From Clostridia bacterium (GTDB lineage: Bacteria > Bacillota > Clostridia > Oscillospirales > SIG627), in assembly GCA_017453605.1 (NCBI GenBank), contig JAFTEP010000148.1, positions 1 to 7,275 of the forward strand: a DNA stretch of 7,275 bases, given 5' to 3'. Positions 1 through 5,626 of the stretch are shown one piece after another. Numbering within the stretch: the stretch's first letter is position 1; each line of letters begins with the position of its first letter. A model generated the notes under the pieces. The model saw nothing but the letters and a program-made list of their open reading frames with translations. It was not told the DNA's origin and made no database searches. The position numbers were made by a program, and so were the translations under genes.

Positions 1-153
1 ATGAGCGCTTTCGCGCATGATGATCGGTTTCGCCGAATGATGAGCGCCTTCGGCGCATAAAGCGGAAGTCATCTCATCATTTTGCGGTGAAACCGCAAAT
101 CATCATTGCGACCGAAGGGAGCATCATCATTTGCCCGAAAGGGCAAACATCAT
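1..153. repeat. Array of small hairpins joined by ATGATGA / CATCATT linkers
   Basis: Six small stem-loops lie in a row. Their arms are GCGC (5-8/13-16), TCGG/CCGA (24-27/33-36), GCGCC/GGCGC (44-48/52-56), ATTTGCGGT/ACCGCAAAT (80-88/92-100), a weak imperfect stem at 108-122, and TTTGCCC/GGGCAAA with a GAAA loop (130-136/141-147). The linkers read ATGATGA in the left part and CATCATT in the right part. The loops are TTTC-like on the left and GAA or GAAA on the right, so the array consists of two oppositely oriented halves meeting near 57-79. Stem sequences differ between units while linkers and loops are kept. No open frame of note runs through it, and it continues off the left edge. The unit type resembles intergenic repeats of gut Clostridia, from memory only; no function is known to me. 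Confidence 0.75.
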
Positions 154-203
154 TCATTTTTGACGTTTGGCACACAAATGTCCTGCTTGCAGGAGAATGC
201 GAC

Positions 204-254
204 AAAAATACCGACTGAACAAGGATTGATTTTCTTCATTCAGCCGGTATTTTT
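204..254 (-). terminator. Intrinsic terminator of the beta-propeller gene
   Basis: On the minus strand, about 65 bases past the stop codon at 321, the arm AATACCGGCTGAA (plus 239-251 reversed) pairs with TTCAGTCGGTATT (plus 207-219 reversed), followed by a short U run. The loop is about 19 bases. In minus-strand RNA the only non-Watson-Crick position is a G-U pair. In plus-strand RNA the same position would be an A-C mismatch, so the structure favours minus-strand use. There is no plus-strand gene to its left inside the window. Confidence 0.72.
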
Positions 255-320
255 TTATCTGTCCTTTAGAGCGCCATGCGAAATCGGGTCTTCTTTTTTA
301 TGCTGTTTTTTTATGCTTTT

Positions 321-1448
321 TCAGCCGATGATCTTCGAGCGGTATCTGATGACGTCCTTGCCGTTGTGGTTTGTCAGAAACGAGAACGTGTCGCCCGCGA
401 TATCGAACGGCTGCCCGGAGGATGAATCGGACGCCATCGCGACGTAGTGGTTGCCGAAGATCTCCCCGTGACAGTCCGCCGTGAACGGCTCGCCCCAGTT
501 GACAAGATCCTTTGAGACTCTGAGCTGAGCCGTGTCGTCGACGAGCTTTTTCGAGCCGGGAGTCACAGAGACGGAGACCATGCACCAGAGGAAATATTTT
601 TCAAGGCGCGACACTCTCGGGTGCCAGGAGTTTTTCACGAGCGCGGTCTCTCTGCCGAGATTCCCCGCCTCGCAGAAGGCGCCGTCGTAATACTTAACAA
701 AATCCCCGAAAACTCCGTCCTCGCGGATGCGGCTCCTCGCGACGTAAACGTCGCAGCTTTTCCACTCGGCCTTATCCATATCGAAGCGGATTATATTGTA
801 GAACAGATAGATATATCCGTCTCCGTGAGAGACGTAGATCGAAAAGTCGCCGCTTCCGAGAGAGATGACGCCCCTTTCCTGCCCCTTAGCCCCGCCGCTT
901 CCGGGATCGTATGCGCTCGTGAAGCAGGGCTCGAACGCGGTCAGAACCCAGCGGTCGAAGGTCCAGGTCTTCCCCTCGTCGTCGGAGTGCATGAGCCCGA
1001 CGTGCCTGAAATCCGAGTCGCCCCTCGGCTTGTCGCAGAGCCCGTAGGAATCGTAGGCGGTGCCCCTGCCGTTCCAGCCGCTCTCGTTGTGAAAGAGACA
1101 GAAGAATCTGTGTGTGACCGGGCAGATATATAAGCCGAACGGCCAGATGCTCCCCCTCGGCTTTATCCCTTCGGGATATCTGATCCCCGAAAATGCGTAT
1201 TCGGCGTTCCCGACGCAGAAATTGAGGTTCACGTCCGAGAACTTTTTCATATCGTCAAGGCTCGTACCCTTATAAACGGCGATCGTCCCCATGTGCGAAT
1301 GACCGCTCATCGCCCAGAGCGTGCCGTCTACGTCGCGGTACATGGGCGTGGTGCCGTCCTGATAGGTCCCGTTCGCGGCGCAGAACGCGGTCGGCTCCCC
1401 ATCAGAGACTTCGACGGAAAACGGAGCGGACGGATCGTTTTTGTTCAT
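321..1448 (-). CDS. Asp-box beta-propeller protein, sialidase/GH43-like, exact family unassigned
   Basis: A 375-residue soluble protein with no signal peptide or membrane segment, so probably cytoplasmic. Residues 155-162 (SDDEGKTW) are a textbook Asp-box (SxDxGxTW), the beta-hairpin turn of BNR/sialidase-type propeller blades. SKDLVNW at 312-318 matches the S-x-D-L-x-x-W phrase common in GH43, GH32 and GH130 propellers. HPRVSRLEKYFLW (276-288) and the G/D/Y-rich stretch at 198-217 also fit blade edges. These point to a glycan-binding or glycan-hydrolysing propeller; I cannot name the substrate, family or catalytic residues. Two adjacent ATG codons (1451 and 1448) follow GGAGGA. The second gives a 6-base spacing against 3 for the first, so 1448 is preferred. 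Further upstream starts in the same frame would lie at or inside the promoter. The gene is divergent from the deacetylase at 2342 and has its own promoter (1517-1545) and terminator (204-254), so it appears monocistronic. Confidence 0.85.
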   Translation of the reverse strand: MNKNDPSAPFSVEVSDGEPTAFCAANGTYQDGTTPMYRDVDGTLWAMSGHSHMGTIAVYKGTSLDDMKKFSDVNLNFCVGNAEYAFSGIRYPEGIKPRGSIWPFGLYICPVTHRFFCLFHNESGWNGRGTAYDSYGLCDKPRGDSDFRHVGLMHSDDEGKTWTFDRWVLTAFEPCFTSAYDPGSGGAKGQERGVISLGSGDFSIYVSHGDGYIYLFYNIIRFDMDKAEWKSCDVYVARSRIREDGVFGDFVKYYDGAFCEAGNLGRETALVKNSWHPRVSRLEKYFLWCMVSVSVTPGSKKLVDDTAQLRVSKDLVNWGEPFTADCHGEIFGNHYVAMASDSSSGQPFDIAGDTFSFLTNHNGKDVIRYRSKIIG

Positions 1449-1464
1449 CATTGTCCTCCGGTAA

Positions 1465-1481
1465 GCGGCGCGAAACGCCGC
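1465..1481 (-). other. GC-rich hairpin in the 5' leader of the beta-propeller gene
   Basis: GCGGCG and CGCCGC arms with a 5-base loop end five bases upstream of the TCCTCC complement (1454-1459) that forms the ribosome binding site. It could affect ribosome access, but it leaves the Shine-Dalgarno sequence unpaired. A role is inference only. Confidence 0.35.
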
Positions 1482-1516
1482 GTTTTCAAACGGGAACGGA
1501 TCGTCCCGACATACAG

Positions 1517-1545
1517 AGTCTACCACAAAACCGCAAAAAAATCAA
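1517..1545 (-). promoter_or_regulatory. Extended -10 sigma-70-type promoter for the beta-propeller gene
   Basis: On the minus strand TTGATT (plus 1540-1545) is followed after exactly 17 bases by TAGACT (plus 1517-1522). Each hexamer matches 4 of 6 consensus positions. The -10 is preceded by TGG, giving an extended -10 (TGnTAnnnT). Transcription would start near 1510, leaving a leader of about 60 bases before the ATG at 1448. The spacer is T-rich. No clear operator palindrome overlaps it. Confidence 0.6.
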
Positions 1546-1601
1546 GAGCGCACACCCTTGTTCTGCTCCGATTTTCGGTCGGACCATTCATCTCCGGCGT
1601 C

Positions 1602-1655
1602 CAAAGGGCGCTGCCCTTTGGAACCCCGCAAGGGACGCTGTCCCTTGACCCTGCG
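1602..1655. repeat. Modular palindromic repeat, first copy in window
   Basis: Two perfect palindromic modules stand side by side. CAAAGGGCGCTGCCCTTTG (1602-1620) and CAAGGGACGCTGTCCCTTG (1629-1647) are separated by GAACCCCG and followed by ACCCTGCGAG (1648-1657). The same module plus the same ACCCTGCGAG tail recurs at 7215-7243. Arms differ but the x-CTG-x centre and the ACCC linkers are kept. It looks like a dispersed intergenic repeat family. It lies between divergent genes, so it is not a terminator for either. Confidence 0.75.
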
Positions 1656-1678
1656 AGTTTTTCTGTATTTATATAACG

Positions 1679-1705
1679 CTTTCGCCGGTGCTTTTGGCAC
1701 CGGCG
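1679..1705. repeat. Hairpin repeat CTTTCGCCG...CGGCG, first copy
   Basis: CGCCGGTGC (1683-1691) pairs perfectly with GCACCGGCG (1697-1705) across a TTTTG loop, preceded by CTTT. A closely similar hairpin, with the same CTTTCGCCG start, the GCTTTTG loop region and the CCGGCG end, lies at 3813-3840. On the plus strand it is followed by GTTGTTTT, but no gene upstream on that strand would need a terminator. Confidence 0.6.
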
Positions 1706-1733
1706 GTTGTTTTGGAGCGGTTATTTGTTTCGG

Positions 1734-1862
1734 TGTCCCCTCATCAGTCAGCTCCGCTGACAGCTGTCTCGCTGAGGCTCGGTCTCGCCGCGGCTCTGAC
1801 CGTCCGCCGGACGGTCATTCACTCCCGCGTCGCGCCTTCGGCGCCCTCCCGGGGGAAGCCTT
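1734..1862 (+). repeat. Composite multi-hairpin element, TCCCCTCATC head and GGGGGAAGCC tail
   Basis: It starts with TCCCCTCATC and carries successive hairpins: GTCAGC/GCTGAC (1747-1752/1756-1761), GACCGTCC/GGACGGTC (1798-1805/1809-1816) and GCGCC/GGCGC (1832-1836/1840-1844). It ends in CTCCCGGGGGAAGCC (1846-1860). Head and tail match the shorter, oppositely oriented element at 2021-2076. The copy here appears expanded by extra internal hairpins. No coding sequence is present. It resembles a MITE-like or REP-like intergenic repeat of gut Clostridia, from memory only. Confidence 0.6.
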
Positions 1863-2020
1863 GAATACCGCACTTTTCTTTGTTGATTAACAGATAAGGT
1901 GTTGCGAAAATTGCGATGTGTTGATATTTTTTATAAATTATCGGTCAATTACGGGCTTTTTATAGTGAGCAGAAATGCTTCGGATGTATGTTAAGTCAGG
2001 ATCGGAAGTGCCGCTCTTTA

Positions 2021-2076
2021 GGCCTTCCCCCTTGGGGGAAGGTGGGCGTGGAACGCCCGGATGAGGGGTCCCCATA
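2021..2076 (-). repeat. Short palindromic element, inverted relative of 1734-1862
   Basis: CCTTCCCCC (2023-2031) pairs perfectly with GGGGGAAGG (2034-2042). A second stem is GGGCGT/ACGCCC (2044-2049/2053-2058). It ends on this strand in GGATGAGGGG. Read on the minus strand it begins CCCCTCATCC and ends GGGGGAAGGCC, the same head and tail as the element at 1734-1862. The two form an inverted pair with tails facing each other. Confidence 0.65.
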
Positions 2077-2163
2077 ACCCTTTTTCGATCAATAACCCTC
2101 GCCGGCGCGAAAGCGGCGGCGAATGACAAAGGTCACGAACGGTTTCTGTCTCGCCCTCTCTTT

Positions 2164-2215
2164 GTCATCCTGAGCGAAGCGAAGGATCTTTTTTCTCCTG
2201 CAATAGGATCCTTCG
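2164..2215 (+). repeat. GTCATCCTGAGCGAAG-type dispersed repeat with hairpin
   Basis: GTCATCCTGAGCGAAGCGAA begins at 2164 and runs into GGATC. CGAAGGATC (2180-2188) can pair with GATCCTTCG (2207-2215) across an 18-base loop. This GTCATCCTGAGCGAAG string is one I recall as a common intergenic repeat in many bacterial genomes, including gut Clostridia; its role is unknown to me. It ends about 60 bases before the promoter at 2276 and lacks the A/T tracts of a canonical terminator for any gene here. Confidence 0.6.
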
Positions 2216-2275
2216 GCGCGGGCGCCTATATGGATAAAACGCGCGTTTGAGCGCGCAAGACGGACGAATTGTGCC

Positions 2276-2305
2276 TTGACAAAGCGAGCGGCGGCGTTAT
2301 ATAAT
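2276..2305 (+). promoter_or_regulatory. Consensus sigma-70-type promoter for the deacetylase gene
   Basis: TTGACA (2276-2281) and TATAAT (2300-2305) both match the consensus 6 of 6, with an 18-base spacer. Transcription would start near 2312, giving a leader of about 30 bases that contains the AGAAGGAG ribosome binding site (2327-2334). This is the strongest promoter seen in the window and shows no obvious operator overlap, so expression may be high and constitutive. Confidence 0.88.
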
Positions 2306-2341
2306 TGCCTCGGGAACAAAATAAAGAGAAGGAGAGAAAAA

Positions 2342-3715
2342 ATGACCGAGGTATATTTCTGCTTTGACACCGAGGACTACACCTCGCCGAAGGCGTGGGA
2401 CGCGATCGTCCGCGAGGCAGACTTATTGAAAAAACACGGAGTCAGGGGCAACTTCAACGTCGTCGGCTACAACGCGAGAGAATGGATCCGCAACAAGCGT
2501 TACGACGTGCCGCAGGCGCTCGAATATCACAACGTCGGCACACATTCGCTGAGACATTCTTATCACCCGACACTCCTCGAATACACCGACCTCGAGAGCT
2601 ACGACGAGGCGAGAAGGCTCCTTCTCGAGCAGGAGTGCGAGGGCATCGGGATGGTCAAGGCCGTCACCGGCAGGGACAGGCTTCTTTTCGCCTGCCCGCC
2701 CGGGAACAGCCTGAGCTACGTCGCGATGTACGAATACGTCGAGCTCGGGATCAAGCTCTACCTCGGCTCGGTCTTCGCGTTCCGCGACGGCAGGAGCGTC
2801 TATTTCTGCAACGGTCTGCACACCAACTACGACTACGCGCTCGAGGGTCTGTTCTACCCCGGCCGCACCTTCCGCAGCAATCATAAGGACGTGCCCTACG
2901 AGACGGGCGCCTTCCTCGACGAGATAAGCCGTAAAAAGCGCGTCGTTTTATACACTCACCCGACGAGGGCATATCACAGCACCTTCTGGGATCTTGTAAA
3001 CTACGACGGCGAGAACAAGCACCCGATGCACGAATGGGAGCCGACCCCTCTCGTCCCGCCGGAAACGACGGAGCGCTTCTTTGCGGAGTTCGACAAGCTC
3101 GTCGCCGCGCTCAAAAACGACAAACGCTTCGTGATCCGCGACATGGCGTATCTCGATGAAAAAGTGACGCGCGACAACGCGGCGAGGGTGATAAGATTTG
3201 ACGAGCTCGGCGAAATGAAGCGTCAGCTCGAAAACGATTTCTTCGCGGTGAAACTGCCGTCCGGCACCTTTTCTCTCAGCGACTGCTTTGCCGCCGCGGC
3301 GCACTTCTGCAATTCGAAAGAGGACTTTTATCCGCAGCGCGTGAGGGGATTTCTCAGCACTCCGCTCGGCGTGACCTCCCCCGTGAAGCTGACCGCCGAC
3401 GACGTGAAGACTCTCGCCGCGGCCTACGTCCCCAACGCGTTCATGCCGACTCACTACCGCGTGCGCGGACGCTCCGTAGGTCCCGCGGATCTTCTGTTCG
3501 CGATGATCGACGTCGCGCTCGGAGCGGAGGAAGTGACCGTCGAACCGCGTCCCCAGCTCCCGACGCTCGACAGGGGCCTGAACGATCTCGGCTATGAAAT
3601 GCTCGAGCGCCTCAGCTTCAAGGGCAAGACCTGGGTCAACGTGCCCGATTTTGCCGACAACTTCCTCTCCGCCCGCCTCAAGCTCCAGAGCTGGACTCTG
3701 AGGGAGGAAGAGTGA
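2342..3715 (+). CDS. Polysaccharide deacetylase-like protein (NodB/CE4 fold) with extra C-terminal region
   Basis: A 457-residue protein. The N-terminal half shows the carbohydrate esterase 4 motif order: FDTEDY (8-13; D9, E11, D12) for the catalytic and metal Asp region, HSLRHSYH (68-75; H68 and H72) as the metal-binding HxxxH, PPGN (119-122) for the R/P-x-P-x-G loop, and VVLYTHP (201-207) with H206 as the late motif His. CE4 enzymes use a divalent metal to remove N- or O-acetyl groups from glycans; the substrate here is unknown. No signal peptide or membrane helix is seen, so it is probably cytoplasmic, unlike peptidoglycan deacetylases. Residues about 286-457 lie outside the core domain. 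They contain two similar stretches, FSLSDCFAAAAHFC (310-323) and VGPADLLFAMIDVAL (379-393), of unassigned role. The ATG at 2342 is 7 bases after AGAAGGAG; an upstream in-frame codon at 2276 lies in the promoter and is rejected. The gene is monocistronic, divergent from the propeller gene and convergent with the GNAT gene. Confidence 0.88.
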   Translation: MTEVYFCFDTEDYTSPKAWDAIVREADLLKKHGVRGNFNVVGYNAREWIRNKRYDVPQALEYHNVGTHSLRHSYHPTLLEYTDLESYDEARRLLLEQECEGIGMVKAVTGRDRLLFACPPGNSLSYVAMYEYVELGIKLYLGSVFAFRDGRSVYFCNGLHTNYDYALEGLFYPGRTFRSNHKDVPYETGAFLDEISRKKRVVLYTHPTRAYHSTFWDLVNYDGENKHPMHEWEPTPLVPPETTERFFAEFDKLVAALKNDKRFVIRDMAYLDEKVTRDNAARVIRFDELGEMKRQLENDFFAVKLPSGTFSLSDCFAAAAHFCNSKEDFYPQRVRGFLSTPLGVTSPVKLTADDVKTLAAAYVPNAFMPTHYRVRGRSVGPADLLFAMIDVALGAEEVTVEPRPQLPTLDRGLNDLGYEMLERLSFKGKTWVNVPDFADNFLSARLKLQSWTLREEE

Positions 3716-3776
3716 AGTCGATTCGCAGTTATTGGCAGTTCGGGAACGTTTGTTGATTAAGGGCGAATAAACAGGT

Positions 3777-3812
3777 TTTTCCCCGGCAAGCCTTCAGGCT
3801 TGCCGGGGAAAA
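3777..3812. repeat. Strong 16-bp palindrome in the convergent gap
   Basis: TTTTCCCCGGCAAGCC pairs perfectly with GGCTTGCCGGGGAAAA around a TTCA loop. On either strand the stem opens with U and closes with A, so neither RNA has the 3' U tract of a standard intrinsic terminator. It may still halt or stabilise the convergent transcripts from both sides, or be another dispersed palindrome. Bases 3716-3776 before it show nothing identifiable. Confidence 0.6.
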
Positions 3813-3840
3813 CTTTCGCCGACGCTTTTGCGCCGGCGAA
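3813..3840 (-). repeat. Hairpin repeat CTTTCGCCG...CGGCGAA, second copy
   Basis: Arms TTCGCCGACGC (3815-3825) and GCGCCGGCGAA (3830-3840) flank a TTTT loop. Minus-strand RNA forms a continuous stem with one G-U pair; plus-strand RNA has an A-C mismatch. It starts 14 bases past the GNAT stop codon, so it may serve as that operon's 3' end structure even though only a weak AAAGUUUU follows it. It is related to the hairpin at 1679-1705. Confidence 0.5.
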
Positions 3841-3854
3841 GGGGGACACGGCCG

Positions 3855-4400
3855 TCAGCCGAGGGAGGAGAGGATCGCGGGGGCGAATCTTTCGGGGAGT
3901 TTTGCGGCAAGATCCCTCCAGCGCCGCGGATGGCTTTCGTGGGAGATAAACGGCACGAAGCCCGAAGAAAGATAGGTGCAGAGCGCCGGGATCCTGTCGT
4001 CGTCGGTCGAGAGCATCGCGCTCGGGTATCCGCGCCTTTTCAGCGCGTCGAGCGCGATCATAACGAGCGCTTTCCCGTATCCCCTTCCGGCAAAATCGCG
4101 GTGCACTCCGACCATGCTCAGCCAGCCGTTTCCCGGATACGCCGGGTTGTGGGTCGCCGTGACCGTGGCTATCTTTCTGTGGCCGACCGAGATATAATAG
4201 ACAAATCCCGGGTCGTACTGCACGGCGCCTTTAAGGAACGAGAAGTCAAAGTGCGAGCCGAACGCGCTCTCTATTATGCTTTCCCATTCCGCCTCGTCCC
4301 CGTCGCGGTGCGTCGTCACCTCCGCTTCCGGCGGCAAGGGCGGCATCGAAAACGAAGTCAGGCCGTCTATTTTCATTTTAAGCTGAGGCAAAGAAGCCAT
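3855..4400 (-). CDS. GNAT-family N-acetyltransferase
   Basis: A 181-residue protein of GCN5-related acetyltransferase type, which transfers acetyl from acetyl-CoA to an amine; the acceptor is unknown. Motif A is clear: WLSMVGVHRDFAGRGYGKAL (93-112), with GRGYG (105-109) forming the pyrophosphate-binding loop after beta-4. It is followed by a helix and then LSTDDDRIPALCTYLSSGF, which matches motif B (beta-5 and the C-terminal helix plus GF). The start at 4400 follows GAAGG with a 7-base spacing. A longer reading from a GTG at 4493, overlapping the tgt stop, would add 31 residues through a structured segment with no ribosome binding site and is less likely. It is the last gene of the minus-strand operon, 89 bases after tgt, and convergent with the deacetylase. 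Nothing in the context identifies its substrate. Confidence 0.88.
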   Translation of the reverse strand: MASLPQLKMKIDGLTSFSMPPLPPEAEVTTHRDGDEAEWESIIESAFGSHFDFSFLKGAVQYDPGFVYYISVGHRKIATVTATHNPAYPGNGWLSMVGVHRDFAGRGYGKALVMIALDALKRRGYPSAMLSTDDDRIPALCTYLSSGFVPFISHESHPRRWRDLAAKLPERFAPAILSSLG

Positions 4401-4426
4401 ATCCGCACCTTCTTTCAGGTTTAGTA

Positions 4427-4467
4427 AAGAGTCGGGGCCGGGCTTCCGGTCCTCCGGCAGGACTCTT
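4427..4467 (-). other. Structured leader between tgt and the GNAT gene
   Basis: AAGAGTC (4427-4433) can pair with GACTCTT (4461-4467), enclosing a CCGG/CCGG stem (4438-4441/4446-4449). An alternative stem, GTCCT/AGGAC (4449-4453/4459-4463), shares bases with the outer one, so the two are partly exclusive. No U tract follows, so it is not a standard terminator. It could be an RNA processing or attenuation site that sets GNAT levels relative to tgt; this is inference. Confidence 0.35.
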
Positions 4468-4489
4468 GTTCCCGCTCGGGAGGGCTTTT

Positions 4490-5626
4490 TCACAGAAGTC
4501 TGTCGAGGATATCCCGGTTCGAGAGATAGAAGCTTTCAAGAGTGCCGTCTGTGATCTCCCGGCGCAGACGGAGCATGAAGTGGTTCATGAAATATAGGTT
4601 GTGCAGGATGCACAGCCTCATCCCGAGCCTTTCGTCCGCCTTGATGAGGTGGCGGATATAGGCGCGGGAGTACCTTCTGCAGGCGGGACATTTGCAGTCC
4701 GGGTCTATCGGCGAGAAATCGTCGCGGTATTTCGCGTTGAGAAGATACAGCCTTCCGTTTTTCGTGTAGACGTTGCCGCGGGCGGCGTTTCTCTGCGGGA
4801 GCACGCAGTCGAACATATCGACCCCGCGCCTGACCGCCTCGAGGATATTGAGGGGCGTGCCGACTCCCATCAGATAGCGCGGTCTGTCCTTCGGCAGGAT
4901 CGGCTCTACCGCGTCGATGATCTCGTACATCTTTTCGGCCTCTTCGCCGACCGCGAGCCCTCCGATCGCGTATCCGTCCGCGTTTTTTTCACAAAGCCGG
5001 AGCGCGTTTTCTCTTCTCAGATCTTCATATATCCCGCCCTGGTTGATCGCGAAGAGCATTTGACCGGGATTTATACATTCGCCCGAATTTTTCAGTTCGT
5101 CCAGCCTTTTTTTCGAGCGCTCATACCAGCGCAGAGTGCGCTCCGAGCCAAGGCGCGCCGTCTCCTTCGGGCAGGGGTTCTTGACGCACTCGTCGAACGC
5201 CATCGCGATCGTCGAGCCGAGCGCCGCCTGGGTCTCCATGCTCGTCTCCGGGCTGAGAAAGAGCCGCTTCCCGTCGAGGTACGAGGTGAAAGTCACGCCC
5301 TCCTCGCCGATCTTTCTTAAATTTTCGAGGCTGAAGACCTGGAAGCCGCCGCTGTCCGTGAGGAGCGGACCGTCCCAGGACATGAATTTTCTGAGACCGC
5401 CGGCTTTCCGGATCAACTCTCCCCCGGGTCTTATCGCGAGATGATAAGTGTTCGAGAGCGCGACTTCACAGCCCAATACTTCAAGGTCCTCGGACGAGGC
5501 GCCGCCGCGGATCGCCGCCGCGGTCATCACGTTCATGAAGACCGGCGTCTTTATCCTGCCGTGGGGCGTGTCGAAATACCCCGTCCTCGCCCTCCCGCAG
5601 GAGGCGCTGAGAACAAAACCTGTCAT
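4490..5626 (-). CDS. tgt: tRNA-guanine(34) transglycosylase (queuine/preQ1 tRNA-ribosyltransferase)
   Basis: A 378-residue full-length Tgt, a TIM-barrel enzyme that swaps guanine 34 in GUN-anticodon tRNAs for preQ1 or queuine in the queuosine pathway. Visible residues: D91 in LTDSGGFQVFS (general acid/base), D145-E-C147 and Q196 (base recognition), GGLAVGE (222-228), nucleophile D273 in MFDCVLP, and the zinc site C311, C313, C316 and H342. C147 and V226 correspond to Zymomonas Cys158 and Val233, which are typical of preQ1-using bacterial enzymes, although some Clostridia use queuine. Oddities: FMNVMTAAAI (31-39) has Met where Gly is usual, and LPQRNAARG (276-284) replaces the usual LP[TS]RN-x-R-x-G form. 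The start follows GGAGGA with 6-base spacing, and its ATG overlaps the rnhA stop (ATGA). No queuosine synthesis gene is nearby. Confidence 0.96.
   Translation of the reverse strand: MTGFVLSASCGRARTGYFDTPHGRIKTPVFMNVMTAAAIRGGASSEDLEVLGCEVALSNTYHLAIRPGGELIRKAGGLRKFMSWDGPLLTDSGGFQVFSLENLRKIGEEGVTFTSYLDGKRLFLSPETSMETQAALGSTIAMAFDECVKNPCPKETARLGSERTLRWYERSKKRLDELKNSGECINPGQMLFAINQGGIYEDLRRENALRLCEKNADGYAIGGLAVGEEAEKMYEIIDAVEPILPKDRPRYLMGVGTPLNILEAVRRGVDMFDCVLPQRNAARGNVYTKNGRLYLLNAKYRDDFSPIDPDCKCPACRRYSRAYIRHLIKADERLGMRLCILHNLYFMNHFMLRLRREITDGTLESFYLSNRDILDRLL

Larger units (their letters stand above)
1546..2275. other. Long divergent intergenic region made mostly of repeat elements
   Basis: No open frame here has a ribosome binding site or family resemblance; the short ones run through palindromic repeats. 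The region contains the elements listed separately at 1602-1655, 1679-1705, 1734-1862, 2021-2076 and 2164-2215, plus a small hairpin CGCGC/GCGCG near 2241-2256. The AT-rich part 1863-2020 holds nothing I can identify. Confidence 0.6.

Noticed and set aside
1..153. Possible CRISPR array from regularly repeated short motifs
   Set aside because: Repeated words are only about 7 bases, units are 20-30 bases with self-complementary contents, orientation flips midway, and there are no unique spacers of constant length.
621..1133. Plus-strand open frame of 170 codons opposite the beta-propeller gene
   Set aside because: No ribosome binding site or domain; it is the antisense shadow of a gene with a clear Asp-box motif, promoter and terminator.
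2089..2370. Minus-strand small open frames between the divergent genes
   Set aside because: They run through palindromic repeats and the deacetylase promoter and start inside the deacetylase gene, with no recognisable protein features.
3777..3812. Canonical intrinsic terminator for the deacetylase
   Set aside because: The stem is followed by AAAACTTTC on the plus strand, not a U tract; kept as a palindrome with possible terminator role only.
4401..4493. GTG start at 4493 extending the GNAT protein by 31 residues and overlapping tgt by 4 bases
   Set aside because: No ribosome binding site precedes it, the added residues are not GNAT-like, and ATG 4400 has a well-spaced GAAGG.
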